Below are positions 46,145 to 56,445 of a stretch of 64,000 bases of DNA, one piece after another. Under the pieces are notes generated by a model. It did not search any database and was not told the DNA's origin. It saw only the letters and a program-made list of their open reading frames with translations. Both the position numbers and the translations under genes were made by a program. The DNA is taken from contig JAJGOT010000171.1 of assembly GCA_022457155.1 (NCBI GenBank), forward strand, positions 1,424,274 through 1,488,273. Direction: 5' to 3'. This DNA comes from Cladopsammia gracilis. Its lineage: Eukaryota > Cnidaria > Anthozoa > Scleractinia > Dendrophylliidae. Each line of letters starts with the position of its first letter. Positions within the stretch are counted from its first letter, which is position 1.

Positions 46145-49100
46145 TTACAAGAATGTTTGGTCTTTGGGGAATGTTCCCATGTATTTACAAATGATTGAAA
46201 GCATGACTTCATCTGCTCCTCCGCCGATAGAGAGAAGACGATTGTCTCTGTAGGCACGACTTACTTCCACATCAGAAGTGAAACCCATTCCTCCCCAGAA
46301 CTGCAGACATGAGTCAGGTACCTCGCGCGCTAACCTCCCAGCTTTAAGCTTTAACATTGATGCAAGTTTGTTTACATCTTTTCCTTTCAAATAAAGATCT
46401 GCAAAAGAAAATGTCAAACCGAATACTCAACATTTGTCACTGAATGGACTCCCATATCTATACGAGTGCCGTGATGCATTATCGAACTATGTAGTTACTA
46501 TTTCTCATGCATTTAATGGCAGCACACAACTTCCTATTTTTAAATTATGCATCAAAAAACATACTACATAGGTGATTAGTTTAACCCATTGACTCCTGCA
46601 AATTTAGCAGAAAACAGCAATTTTAAGCCACTAATGCCGTTTTCTGACTTCCGTGGAGGCAAATTGCAAGCAAACTGTCCAAAATGTTGTTTGCAACATG
46701 AAAACAAAGCTTCCTTTCCTTTCTGGTCAAATAAATCTACTTTTGGGCATGCACACAAAGCAAAATTCGTTTTACTCCCCGTTCTTTTTCGCTCTTATTC
46801 CATTTTTTCCCCACGTTGTTCAAGTTGAACACTCCATGCACCCATGTATTATCTTTTAAATAAAGCAAGGACCACTTGGACAAACAGCACGGCGAAGTGA
46901 AGCCAGATCTTGGTGTAGATCAGGATCAGCAGTATTGAATAAAACGTAAAACTAAATGCAAGGCTGATCGGACAGCTATAAAGGGTATTTTATTGCCCAA
47001 TATTTCGGTTAGGCAAAACTAACCTTCATCACGGGCTACAAAGAGCGAGCTAAGTAAAAATGGAGTAAAACGGTTACGAGATATAAAATGATTCAAATGA
47101 AAGGATTAAATATGATTGGTTAACAAAAATAAACAGCAGAAACGTTAACAAAGGCTACTATAAAAATAGAAATATATTAAGTTTCATAGCGCCTGTTCAT
47201 CCCATAGGGTTCTTTTACCTATCATGTCTTCTTGTATATTCAAACATAAGGGCTGCTTCTTTGAGGCACAGGACACCCACCTGTAGTTCTGTATACAAGT
47301 GACCTCAGCTTATTGGAGGCACAAGAAATCCACCTGTAGTTCTGTATACAAGTGACCTCAGCTTATTGGAGGCACAGGAAACCCACCCATAGTTCTGTAT
47401 ACAAGTGACCTCAGCTTATTGGAGGCACAGGACACCCACCTGTAGTTCTGTATACAAGTGACCTCAGCTTATTGGAGGCACAAGAAACCCACCTGTAGTT
47501 CTGTGTACAAGTGACCTCAGCTTATTGGAGGCACAGGAAACCCACCCGTAGTTCTGTATACAAGTGACCTCAGCTTATTGGAGACACAGGAAACCCACCT
47601 GTAGTTCTGTATACAAGTGACCTCAGCAGTTCTACTTCAGTCTGAAGTTCAGCAAGGCGGAAGTGCACATACTGATTATCTAATATGGATTTGCCAAACG
47701 CCTTCCTTTCTCCGCAGTAAGCAGCAGTTTCACTGATCAGCCTCTCCAAAGACAACAAAACTACAAAACATACAAACAACTTTGGGTTTTTGATAATTAC
47801 ACACTGTACAAGCATTTCAATAAGATCTGCTGCTGCCTACATTGTACATTACCTCTCACTATAGGTTATTAAGTCTTCTCAGGTAAAACAAAAACCTGCA
47901 CTCAATTTGGAGCCCAGAAAACTGGAAATTATGTTTCTGAGCCATATTATATTACATGTAATAAACATTTTTTGTGGTCATTCAGTTCAAAAATGAACCA
48001 GAGAGTGAAGACTGTGTAAACACACATACATTTAGTTCAATATGTTTCTACATAGTGTCATTCATGTCCATGGCCCAGCTTAATGAGTTCATCATGTTAA
48101 ATCTCTGATGCCAACAGTGCTTGAACAACAATGGGTTCAACTGGAATATAAAAGGCAGTGTTCTCTGTGTGTTGAAACCTCCTTAACCAAAGTGTCAGCA
48201 TTACCGAGGTGTTCCTATTATAGAGGTAGGGATTGTATGAATTTGGTATCTTCAGGACCAACTAAACTGTCCGTAACAAACAGACCTGTGTCCATATTAT
48301 GACTAAGGGTGTCCGTATCATGGAGGTGCCCGTATTATGGAGGTGTCCGTATTATGGAGGTGTCCATATTATGGAGGTGTCCATATTATGGAGGTGTCCG
48401 TATTATGGAGGTGTCCATATTGGTATTATGGAGGTGTCCATATTATGGAGGTGCCCATATTATGGAGGTGCTCGTATTATGAAGGTGTCCATATTATGGA
48501 GGTGTCTGTATTATGGAGGTGTCTGTATTATGGAGGTGTCTGTGTTATGAATGTGTCTGTACTATGGAGGTGTCTGTACTATGGAGGTGTCTGTATTATG
48601 GAGGTGCCTGTGAGGAGTGGTTTGACTGTATACTGATTTAATACTGTCAGTGGAAAACAAAATGTTGTGTGGTTAACTACCGTAAGTACCTGATGCCCCA
48701 GCAAAAACTCTCTCATCAACAAACTGTAACATTTGATAAGTGAAACCCATCCCTTCCTTGCCAATCCTATATGACTGCGGCACTCTGACATCTTCAAAGA
48801 ACAGCTCCGCAGTGTCTGAAGAATGCATACCAAGCTTGCTGATATTTCTTGCTCTCTGTACTCCAGGAAGATTAAGAGGAACACAAATTAAAGACTTGTT
48901 CTTATGTGCAGGACCCTCACTTGTATTAGCTAGAAGACAGATCCAGTCTGCCTGGAGGCCATTTGTAATCCACAACTTACTTCCATTTATAACATAATCA
49001 TCTGTTCAAAGTAAAATTAATAACTTGTTACCATTACATTGCTACTTGTGTGTCATAGTGTTACAAGTGACAATTCAGGACAAATGGAACCAAAAAGTAC

Positions 49101-52100
49101 CCTGGGTAACATGTGGTAAGAAAGTGGCAAGAAAGTGGCTGTTGCATAATGTAGTCATGTACATTACTGTATAGGTCTGATTTTGTGACATTGTAATCAT
49201 ACCTCCTTTCTTAACAGCCACAGTCTTTATACTTGCAACATCAGACCCTGCCCCAGGTTCACTCACTCCAAGGCAGGCCACAAAATCACCAGCAATAGTT
49301 GGAACAAGGAATTGCTGCTTAAGCTCTTCACTGCCAAATCTAATAAGTGCAGGAGTTGCCATGTCTGCTTGGACTCCTATTGCCATGGGAACAGCTCCAC
49401 ATTTGATGCTTCCTAAAGTTCCAATCAATAACAGAGTTAAGTATGTCAATTTTTAATTCATGTAAAATGAACTAAATGTATCCCTTACAAGTAGGGATGG
49501 TTGGAGGGAAAATGACAAACTGACATTGAGAAGAAGCAAAATTCTCTAAACTCAAATAATGTTGAGTGGAGGCATGGTGGTCAGTGGTTCAAGGCCTAGT
49601 CTTGGCTGTTGTGTTGTTTCCTTAGACAACAAACTTTACTCCATGTTTTCTCTCTCCACCCAGGTGTATAAATGGGCACTGATGAAAAAATGTTGGGGGT
49701 GGGTAACCCTGTGATGGCCCAGCATCCCATCCAGGGGGGAGTAGCAATACTCCTTCTGTAGTTGCAAGCTCCATGTTACAGAAGCCAGGTTAAGCTTGGC
49801 CATGTGGGCCACCTGTGGCTCATGTGCAACTTTTAAAGGCAATATGGTATAAATCAAAACCTGGAAAACGGTATTATAAGCACTGACCCACGCACTAAAC
49901 CCACAAACATATAAACACTAAACCCACAAATAGATAAACACTAAACACACAAACATATAAACACTAAACCCACAAACATATAAACACTAAACCTACAAAC
50001 ATATAAACACTAAACCCACAAACATATAAAAACGCACAGAGTAATTAAAGTTTTGGGCACTCTTTATCAACAGAAGTAGTCTTTTTCAAATTTTAGTAGA
50101 TAAGTTTAATTTTATTCTTTAAACTCAAATATGGTCAAACCTCTATTGCTGCGCCGTTCAATAACATGCGGAATTTTAAATTCAAATCTCCACCAACAGT
50201 TGCATTATTCCCTGCCGTCAATCATAATTAATATGAAAGCCAACTGACCATGTAAAAAATTAGTGACAAAAACAAAATGGATCGAAATCTACCAATCTTA
50301 ATGCACGGACGTTGACCTTTTGAACTCATTGAAGTGAAGGTCTGTTTCCTGAGAGGTAAGCTAAGATGATTGACGGCAGTGTAAAATTCAACTGTTGGTG
50401 GAAATTTGAATTTCAAATTCTGCATGTTATTGAAAGGCGCAGTAAGCGGCCCTTGGTTAAGCTACCGCCCTCTTTTAAATGATCACTTAACAAATCCCCG
50501 GAAATGGCTCTCCATATTTACTGTAAACTTGACCTCTTTTAAGCAGTCACTTCTATTAAGCAGACGCGGTCATTATTTTCACTTCCCAATCAGGGAATGT
50601 TATTCTATTTCACCTCTATTAAATGGTCACCAAGTTAAATGCTCAGAAAGAACTCTCAATGGCACTAAACAAAGTGAGTGACTTGCTTCATGAAATTAAG
50701 CTATGAAGCCCTTTATCACATACCACCATAACTGATTTTTTCTTTTCATGTTGAATGTGATGGCAAAACATTTGATGATGTGGTTTACAGCAAAGACTTG
50801 CCAAACAAACAACATTAATACATGTATAAAATCCGATAGTCAGGCATCAACTTCCTTGAACATGCAATTACTTAACTTCTATTTATCACATTACTTTTGT
50901 GTTAGTTTTGCCGTCAACAATAAAATGTACATAATGTGATCAACCTCTATTAAGCAGTTAGTCGGCTGTTCCCAAGGGTGATGGCTTAACAGAGGTTTGA
51001 CTGTAAATTCAAAATGAAAGACATGTACAGGTTGTTTGGAATAATTGAACATGTGCAATAACTCCCGGGGTATCCAATTGATGAAATTGATAATCGATAT
51101 CAATCGATATTAATCGATTGATATTGATAATCGATAACCAATTGATGGAGAAGATTTGTGACCGTATCAATTGTCACTGATTATCAATTATAATTGATAG
51201 CATAATTGATATCGATTGATATAGATTGGTTGCAACTTTTTCCCATTTCAGAGTCTACAAGTCGACAAGAATACATGTAAGCGCTTAGTATCATGCTTTT
51301 ATTGTAAAAGACTTAACATTTAGTGATTGTTAACACATTTTATTTGAATTTTTAAAACATGAACATGAGAATAAGAATGACTTCACTCTCTTCTTTCTCT
51401 TATTATTTCTCTTACTTCTGTTATTGTAAAAGACTTCAGAAAATGGAAACTGGATGAATGGTACCTTCACAGACAAAACAATTCTGGTAATTGAAGGTCT
51501 ACCTTGGCTAACAATGAACTTGCCAACAATAGTTGCATGAGTTGTTTGCAAAACAATGAATAGAGCAGAATTGTATCTAATACAATTATTACATATAATT
51601 TTTATATATATATATATATATACATATAGATTAAACGTATTCTATAAAGGTACTAACTTCATCTAAAAGAAATAGAACATGAAGTAAAAGATAAGAAAGA
51701 CATTCCTTTCTTTTACCATAAGAATACACAATTGGCCATTTCAGTTTTTTTGCATTTTCATTTTCGAGCCTGCAGTATGTTCTGAACTGTTATCACAATT
51801 CCAGGTGGTGTCCATGGAGACAGATGTCAGGAGCGATCTTGATATTAATTTTGTGTAGTGGCCAGAAAGGATCCGCAAGCTCCAATTGAAGGTGGCCAAG
51901 TTGGCCATGATCATTCACAACTTTAAACATGTTTCCGCGTTCCCTCTTCTTCTTACAAGCAGTAAAAGCTTGCCAACATTCACTGAAAAATGGTATTGGT
52001 GGCCTTCTTTTGATGATGCATGTTACAGAAAGTTGAACTTCTTTTTTGCCTGACCCAGACATTTTATGCGAATCTGCCATTTACAAGGGTTTATGCCAGG

Positions 52101-53264
52101 TTTATGGCAGTTTACGGGTGCAAATCGAGCATGTGTATATGTTGTAGTTAATTTTTTTATTTCAGGTAATTTTTGTTTTTCCATTGTTTTGGGGTCATGT
52201 GGTGTGCGTTATGGGAACCACTTTTTCTCTTTTTTCCCTTTGTACATCTGATAAGCGTACGGAGGTTTATTCACTGATGTCACACTTTTCCTCTTTTTCC
52301 TCTAAGTACTTCTGATGTCAAATTTTTCATTCTATTGTTATTCCCCTTAGTAAGTCTGATAAGCATACCAAAGCTTAATCACTGCTAAAAGAAGAAAAAA
52401 AAAAGTTCCCTTATTGAGCCAGGTATATTTTGGGTATGGTAATATATGCTAATGAATTTGAAACAAAGGAAAAACAAAAATTACCTGAAATAAAAAATTA
52501 ACTACAACATATACCGGAAACTGGAAATCCAATTGCAAAGATCCAATTGATAGCAATTGATAGCCAAATAATAGCAATCGATGAACAATTTTTGTGTGAG
52601 TATCGATTGATCATCGATTGATAGATACCAATCGATATCAATTAGCTAATTTTATCGATTGATATCGATTTATTGATTGCTTTTCCAATCATTGATTGCC
52701 ATCGATTATATACCCCGGGAATAACTCTGAATTGCTCTGAATCCTTATTTAATCATACATTGATCTAAAATATGCCTCTGTATTGGCTTTGAATTGTAGC
52801 GTACACTACATGGAATGCACCTTGGGTTTTCCTGCGCAGCATACCCCCCTCCCACACTCCCCAGGAATAAAATGTGGATACAATAATACTGTTTTTTTTT
52901 TCTTACCCAACTCCTCTGCCATAGCCACACTAAAGGAGTAGTCCAGTCCAAGTCCACCATATTTTGTAGGTTTGTTAACTCCAAAGAACCCTGCAGATCC
53001 CAGCTTTTTGAACAATTCATGAGCAGGAAATCTTTTGGCATTTTCCCATTCGTCCACAAAAGGGTTGATTTCTTTCTCGATTAATTTGTTGAGAGATTCT
53101 CGAAGTTCTGCGTGTTCGTCATTAAAAATCGACTCGTGAGTAAAGTTGTATGGTTCCAAACGTACATTTGCCGTTGTTTTAGAGTACGTTCCCGTTGAAA
53201 ACAATCTTGAAACCGGTCGAAAATTTGTAGTTCCACGGATCAAAGTTCGCAATGTAGCCGCCAT
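46145..53264 (-). CDS. mitochondrial acyl-CoA dehydrogenase (ACDH-6 type), 5 exons
   Basis: Exons 53264-52907, 49412-49203, 49001-48690, 47760-47599 and 46398-46145 join in phase to 431 residues. It is an FAD flavoenzyme of fatty-acid or branched acyl-CoA beta-oxidation. The N-terminus is Arg/Ser/Thr-rich without acids, as in a mitochondrial presequence (about 30 residues). Order along the chain: N-terminal helical domain (FGVNKPTKYGGLGL), substrate/FAD motif (CLGVSEPGAGSDVASI), middle beta-domain (INGSKLWITNG, KLGMHSSDTAELFFEDVRVP), C-terminal helical domain (CGERKAFGKSI, SCLQFWGGMGF, IGGGADEVML). The last motif has Gly-Ala where medium-chain enzymes carry the catalytic Glu; a Glu in FVDERVFAGA stands at the position used by isovaleryl- and long-chain enzymes. 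It most resembles the nematode acdh-6 and bacterial citronellyl-CoA-type group by recollection; the substrate is not assignable. The start follows the presequence ATG; it is divergent from the gene at 53490. Introns 2-4 carry tandem arrays. Confidence 0.93.
46985..47040 (-). ncRNA. hammerhead-like fold, degenerate (candidate)
   Basis: Minus strand: GTGATGA (47032-47026), a 6-bp stem GGTTAG..CTAACC with loop TTTTGC, then GAAA (47006-47003) and a short TATT/AATA hairpin. The first core base is G instead of C, so it is probably inactive. The flanks (TGTAGCCCG.., CAATATTTCGG on the plus strand) resemble terminal regions of Penelope-like elements. Confidence 0.35.
47263..47633 (-). repeat. 53-bp minisatellite built on the exon 4 splice donor
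   Basis: Seven units, period exactly 53 bp (first at 47263, last at 47581). The last unit holds the real end of acyl-CoA dehydrogenase exon 4 and its donor (AACTACAG|GTGGGT, cut at 47599). Each unit repeats 28 bp of coding sequence (encoding LRSLVYRTT) plus about 25 bp of intron. Donors are intact in units 1, 2, 4 and 5 and mutated (ACGGGTGGG, ATGGGTGGG) in units 6 and 3. Confidence 0.93.
48283..48630. repeat. 17-18-bp tandem array TATTATGGAGGTGTCC
   Basis: About 18 units of TATTATGGAGGTGTCCG with small variants. The right side ends GGAGTGGTTTGACTGTA, matching the end of the CAGTCAAACCTCT MITE family, so the array looks grown from inside such an element. It lies between acyl-CoA dehydrogenase exons 3 and 4. 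The long open frames across it are repeat artefacts. Confidence 0.92.
49890..50032. repeat. 23-24-bp tandem repeat
   Basis: About six units of CACAAACATATAAACACTAAACC, lightly diverged. Intronic. Confidence 0.92.
50147..50450. repeat. inverted repeat element
   Basis: GCTGCGCCGTTCAATAACATG..TCTCCACCAACAGTTG..CCGTCAATCAT at the left is inverted from about 50367 to 50450 (ATGATTGACGG, CAACTGTTGGTGGA, CATGTTATTGAAAGGCGCAG). Flanking CAAACCTCTATT and TTAAGCAGTCAC pieces belong to the CAAACCTCT family. Confidence 0.75.
50937..51004. mobile_element. short MITE, CAACCTCTATTAAGC ends
   Basis: GATCAACCTCTATTAAGCAG at the left, CTTAACAGAGGTTTGACTGT at the right. A minimal copy of the CAAACCTCT family. 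Confidence 0.65.
51793..52062 (-). CDS. small ORF of the ATCGAT-rich element, unrecognised
   Basis: From the ATG at 52062 (MSGSGKKEVQLSV) the frame runs 89 codons; an upstream in-frame ATG at 52080 adds six residues. The middle part RERGNMFKVV..DHGQLGHLQ..LADPFWPLHK aligns with the ORF at 12570-12815: RGN, F, K, D-x-G-x-L-x-HLQ, L, P, W, L and K are shared, preceded in both by a Lys-rich stretch and by E-V-x-L near the N-terminus. Beyond the shared core the C-terminus (NIKIAPDICLHGHHLEL) has no match in the other copy. No known domain is recognised; the Lys/Arg run and the position between binding-site-like repeats would suit a DNA-binding role, which is speculation. Confidence 0.5.
   Translation of the reverse strand: MSGSGKKEVQLSVTCIIKRRPPIPFFSECWQAFTACKKKRERGNMFKVVNDHGQLGHLQLELADPFWPLHKINIKIAPDICLHGHHLEL
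52136..52512. repeat. hairpin nested in the ATCGAT-rich element
   Basis: ATATGTTGTAGTTAATTTTT and TTTCAGGTAATTTTTG at the left are inverted at 52460-52512. Interior has AAGTACTTCTGAT-type direct repeats (TCTGATAAGCRTAC near 52248 and 52349). Confidence 0.8.
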
Positions 53265-53489
53265 GTTGCTTATTTGGGTACTGCAGGCCTCGTTTTGGTG
53301 CTCTCCCCAGGATCTTGTGAACATGTCTTGACGGTCTTGACGTGGTCTCACGTTGCAGTCACAAGATTTCACAATGGTACGTTATGTAATTCAACCAGCT
53401 GATAATTATGAGGAAATACCAATAATATCAGAAAATACGTAAATGTTTTCTGGCATAAAATTGTTTCCGATGTAGAAGTTTCCAAACTT
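53265..53489. promoter_or_regulatory. probable bidirectional promoter
   Basis: 225 bp between divergent start codons of the acyl-CoA dehydrogenase (53264, minus) and the CaaX-box gene (53490, plus). No TATA box was seen. Function is inferred from arrangement. Confidence 0.5.
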
Positions 53490-56445
53490 ATGGAAACGAT
53501 GTACATAACGACAGGGTTTGCTTGGAAACCGGAAGATCGTATGGAAATAAAGCGCGTCGAACTTCTGATAAGCAAGGCCGAGGATATCTATCAGGATCAT
53601 TTTGATAGCCAGGAGCTTTTGGCTGAAAGCGATAAATATTCCACATACATCCTAGAACAGTGGAACTCGGATGGAGGGAGTTATTGTGTTTGCCCATCTC
53701 TTGAACCAGGTGTCTATCAGTTTGTTTTTCGAGTGGATAATGGAAAAGGAAAAGAATTGAAAATTTCAGATTATTACGAACGAACTTTCCTTGGCAATGG
53801 TCGTGCCGTGAATTACATCGAACTTATTGAGTATTCAAAGGTGGATCAATCAACTGTGGCCAATGACAAAAGAAGCATTTCGCGATGTAAGTATTTGTAC
53901 ATGTACATGTTAATTTTATAGCCGATTTCACTGCTGTGCCAGTGCAGACCCAGTTTTTTCAGACATGATTCGCCAAAGGTGAAGAAATAAGCTCAAAGAG
54001 TAAATACTTACTTTCTGGAATAGAACTATCTATATAAAGAACAAGATCTATGAATACCCTTCACCATTTTCTGACAATGGGCAATTCATAGCGACGAATC
54101 ATCATGCATGAAACTGGCCCCCCAGGTCTTCACACTTCAGTGACATCAACTGTCCAAAGTACTTTGTTTCTCCAACATATAGCCGATTTCACTGCAGTGT
54201 GTGTAGACCTGGGTTATTCATACATGATTCTCCAGCTATGATTCCCCATGTCATGGTCTGCACATGATCAGACAATGATAATTGTGAAGGGAATTTACAC
54301 ATAAACTGAGTTCACAAAGTAAATACCGACTTAACATCTATAATAATATTTGTAATTCACAAAAGTGTCCCATACACGTGAATTGGTCAGCTTTCAATAG
54401 TTCAGCTTATTAAATAAACTAGTAGTAATCATAGATTATAGTGCGTCTCCTTATCCCGTGGCACCTCGTCTTGACCTAGTACCTCAGTTTCATGAATTAA
54501 TTCAGCCACTGTTTAAAAGGGCTATGTCGCAAGATATGTCACGCAGGCAAAAACGTCAGGCCGACATCAAACAAATTCACACTATCGCTGTGGGATCTGG
54601 CAAAATCCTGCCATGCTGTGTACTCCGAAAGGTCTCAGATTTTTCTGACACATAAATAGTCTATTTGTCTTGATTTCATTTCTCCGATTCTGAAATCATA
54701 CTCCCCAGTACATGTACAAATACTGGAACCGGAAATGAGAAATTTCTGAGAAAGCCTGAAAAAGTGCTCCCGTGATAAACTTCTTGGACACCGCGTTAAT
54801 GGAGCATGCAATCAACGATTAAGTCACGCAACATTCAACGTGAATTTTGCAGGATTTTTCGGATAAAATTACAATAACCAGTTGCAAGTAAGACACAAGA
54901 CTGTTGAATATAATTCCTTTATTAGCTAGACAAATTTAGTCACAAAACTGCGAAATCTTTAGTCACAAATGTGCCCGATGCAGGCGCAATTTCGAGCACT
55001 GTAAAGTTAATCTGCGTTCACCTGGCACGGCTGGTCAGTGAATTATTGCTACAAGACATACAGCGAATTGCACCGTACCGTAGAACATCGCGAAGAACGA
55101 CGTCGGTATTTAGGTGAAAGCTTCCCAAATCAGGCAGAGAACCACAGCAAAATCAAGGTAGAACATTCAAAACATACCAGTAGTAGTAGGCATTGAAATA
55201 TGGAGCCGTACGATTCCAAAATCGGGAAAATATCCGAAACTAAATCAAGACAAATAAATTATTCACAACCCCAGCTCCCCAGGATGATGCCTGATTTCCA
55301 CGAACTGGGAATGCTGGATACTATTGTGACGTTTCAAGATGGCGCAGATTTGGTACGGACACTTTTCTCGATTCGTTCTGCCTAGACTACGCGCTAAGCA
55401 TGCAGGATACTATTGTGACATTTCAAGATGGTGCAGATTTGGTACGGACACACATTCGTCCCGCCTAGCCGACAAGATTAGGAAGCGTCTCCTTCGTCAA
55501 CGCAATGAAATTTTACAATAAATATAAATAATGCTATTAAATAAATATGAGAGAAAAAATTAGCTCATTAAGTAAGTTCCAGTTCAATATCAATCTCTGA
55601 AATGGCACGTTTTAAAGGCGTTCGGTGTGAAAACTTCAATAATATCATTACTTAAGTTATTCCAGACCTTCACAAGACTTCCTGAAATAAAACAAAATCC
55701 AGTGTGCAGAACCGTTTTTGTCAAAAATGATTCCTTTACAATAATTAAAATTATTCACCTGTCATGATTCACCAGTCTTGATAAACCCATTGTCAGAAAA
55801 GGGTGGGGGAAATTCACAGATCTTGTTCTTTGTGGAAGTTTCTATTTCAGAAAGTACAGTTGTAAGTGTTTCCTCTTTGAGCTGATCATTTTGTGGATGA
55901 ATTCCTTTACCATTGTCTCATTTTGGGCAAAACATAGCAGCAAATCTGGTTCTGCACACTGCAGTGAAATCAGATGTCATACAGTCAATTCGTACAAAGT
56001 GGACACCCCTGTAAGGCGGACATCAATGACTGGATGGCTGGTCCTGGTCAATTTTTTTTGTCTTTAACTGAACTTTCTCTAAGGTGGATGGCTAGATCTA
56101 GTTGTGAAGGTGTTGAGCTTTATAGACAGCCGAGTTCACTGTGATGTTAATAGGAGTGAGTGGGTTCCAATTTGTTAAATACCGGTAACCAGAAATATGT
56201 CTGTCGCTCAAGTGATTGGACACAATTATTGTTTCATCACAAGTATGATTACAAACAGAATTGGACTACTGTATACAAGATCTATAACAAAACTTAAGAA
56301 AATGGTATTCTTTTTGACAGCACAAGGAGGTTCATCAGCTATAACTTCCACAAGCAGCAAGAAAAGCCACAGTGCTAGGGAAAGCAGCCTCAACAGCTCA
56401 GATTCTCAACATGGCCCTAAATGTACACCGTGCACCATATTATAA
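53490..56445 (+). CDS. small CaaX-box protein, possible CBM48/E-set fold, 2 exons
   Basis: Exon 1, 53490-53886, ends at a strong donor (CGAT|GTAAGT, phase 1). Exon 2, 56321-56445, starts after a good acceptor (TTCTTTTTGACAG) and restores the frame, giving 173 residues. The first 130 residues form a compact domain with EPGVYQFVFRVDNGKG and a later GNGRAVNYIELIEYSK; that pattern (L-x-x-G-x-Y-x-F-x-F-x-V-D-x-G ... N-x-I-x-L) resembles the AMPK-beta/CBM48 E-set fold, but the similarity is weak. Exon 2 encodes a Ser-rich linker and ends CTPCTIL. The last four residues fit a CaaX box, with terminal Leu favouring geranylgeranylation, and another Cys is three residues upstream. A membrane-attached cytosolic protein is likely. 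I do not recognise a named family. An alternative last exon at 54435-54655 is possible but poorly supported. Confidence 0.62.
55311..55475. repeat. two direct copies, 89-bp spacing
   Basis: GGATACTATTGTGACGTTTC..GATTTGGTACGGACAC occurs at 55316 and 55405. It lies in the intron of the CaaX gene; the rest of 54660-55310 shows no gene. Confidence 0.8.

Larger units (their letters stand above)
51064..52719 (-). mobile_element. ATCGAT-rich DNA transposon, copy 2
   Basis: CCCGGGGTAT at 51064-51073 and ATACCCCGGG at 52710-52719 form the ends. The flanks AATAACT at 51057-51063 and 52720-52726 are a perfect target duplication (8 bp if the shared C is counted). Subterminal blocks 51080-51230 and 52530-52705 are dense in ATCGAT, CAATTGAT and TATCAATCGAT motifs. 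The interior carries the minus-strand ORF at 51793-52062 and a separate hairpin at 52136-52512. It lies in intron 1 of the acyl-CoA dehydrogenase gene. Confidence 0.82.

Noticed and set aside
48299..48636. Long frames across the 17-18-bp array
   Set aside because: They are open only because a repeat unit without stops is iterated; composition is the repeat itself.
54435..54655. Possible alternative last exon of the CaaX gene (PYPVAPRLDLVPQFHEL, stop at 54655)
   Set aside because: The phase fits and the codons look decent, but the acceptor has no pyrimidine tract and no similarity supports it; the 56321 exon has a far better acceptor.
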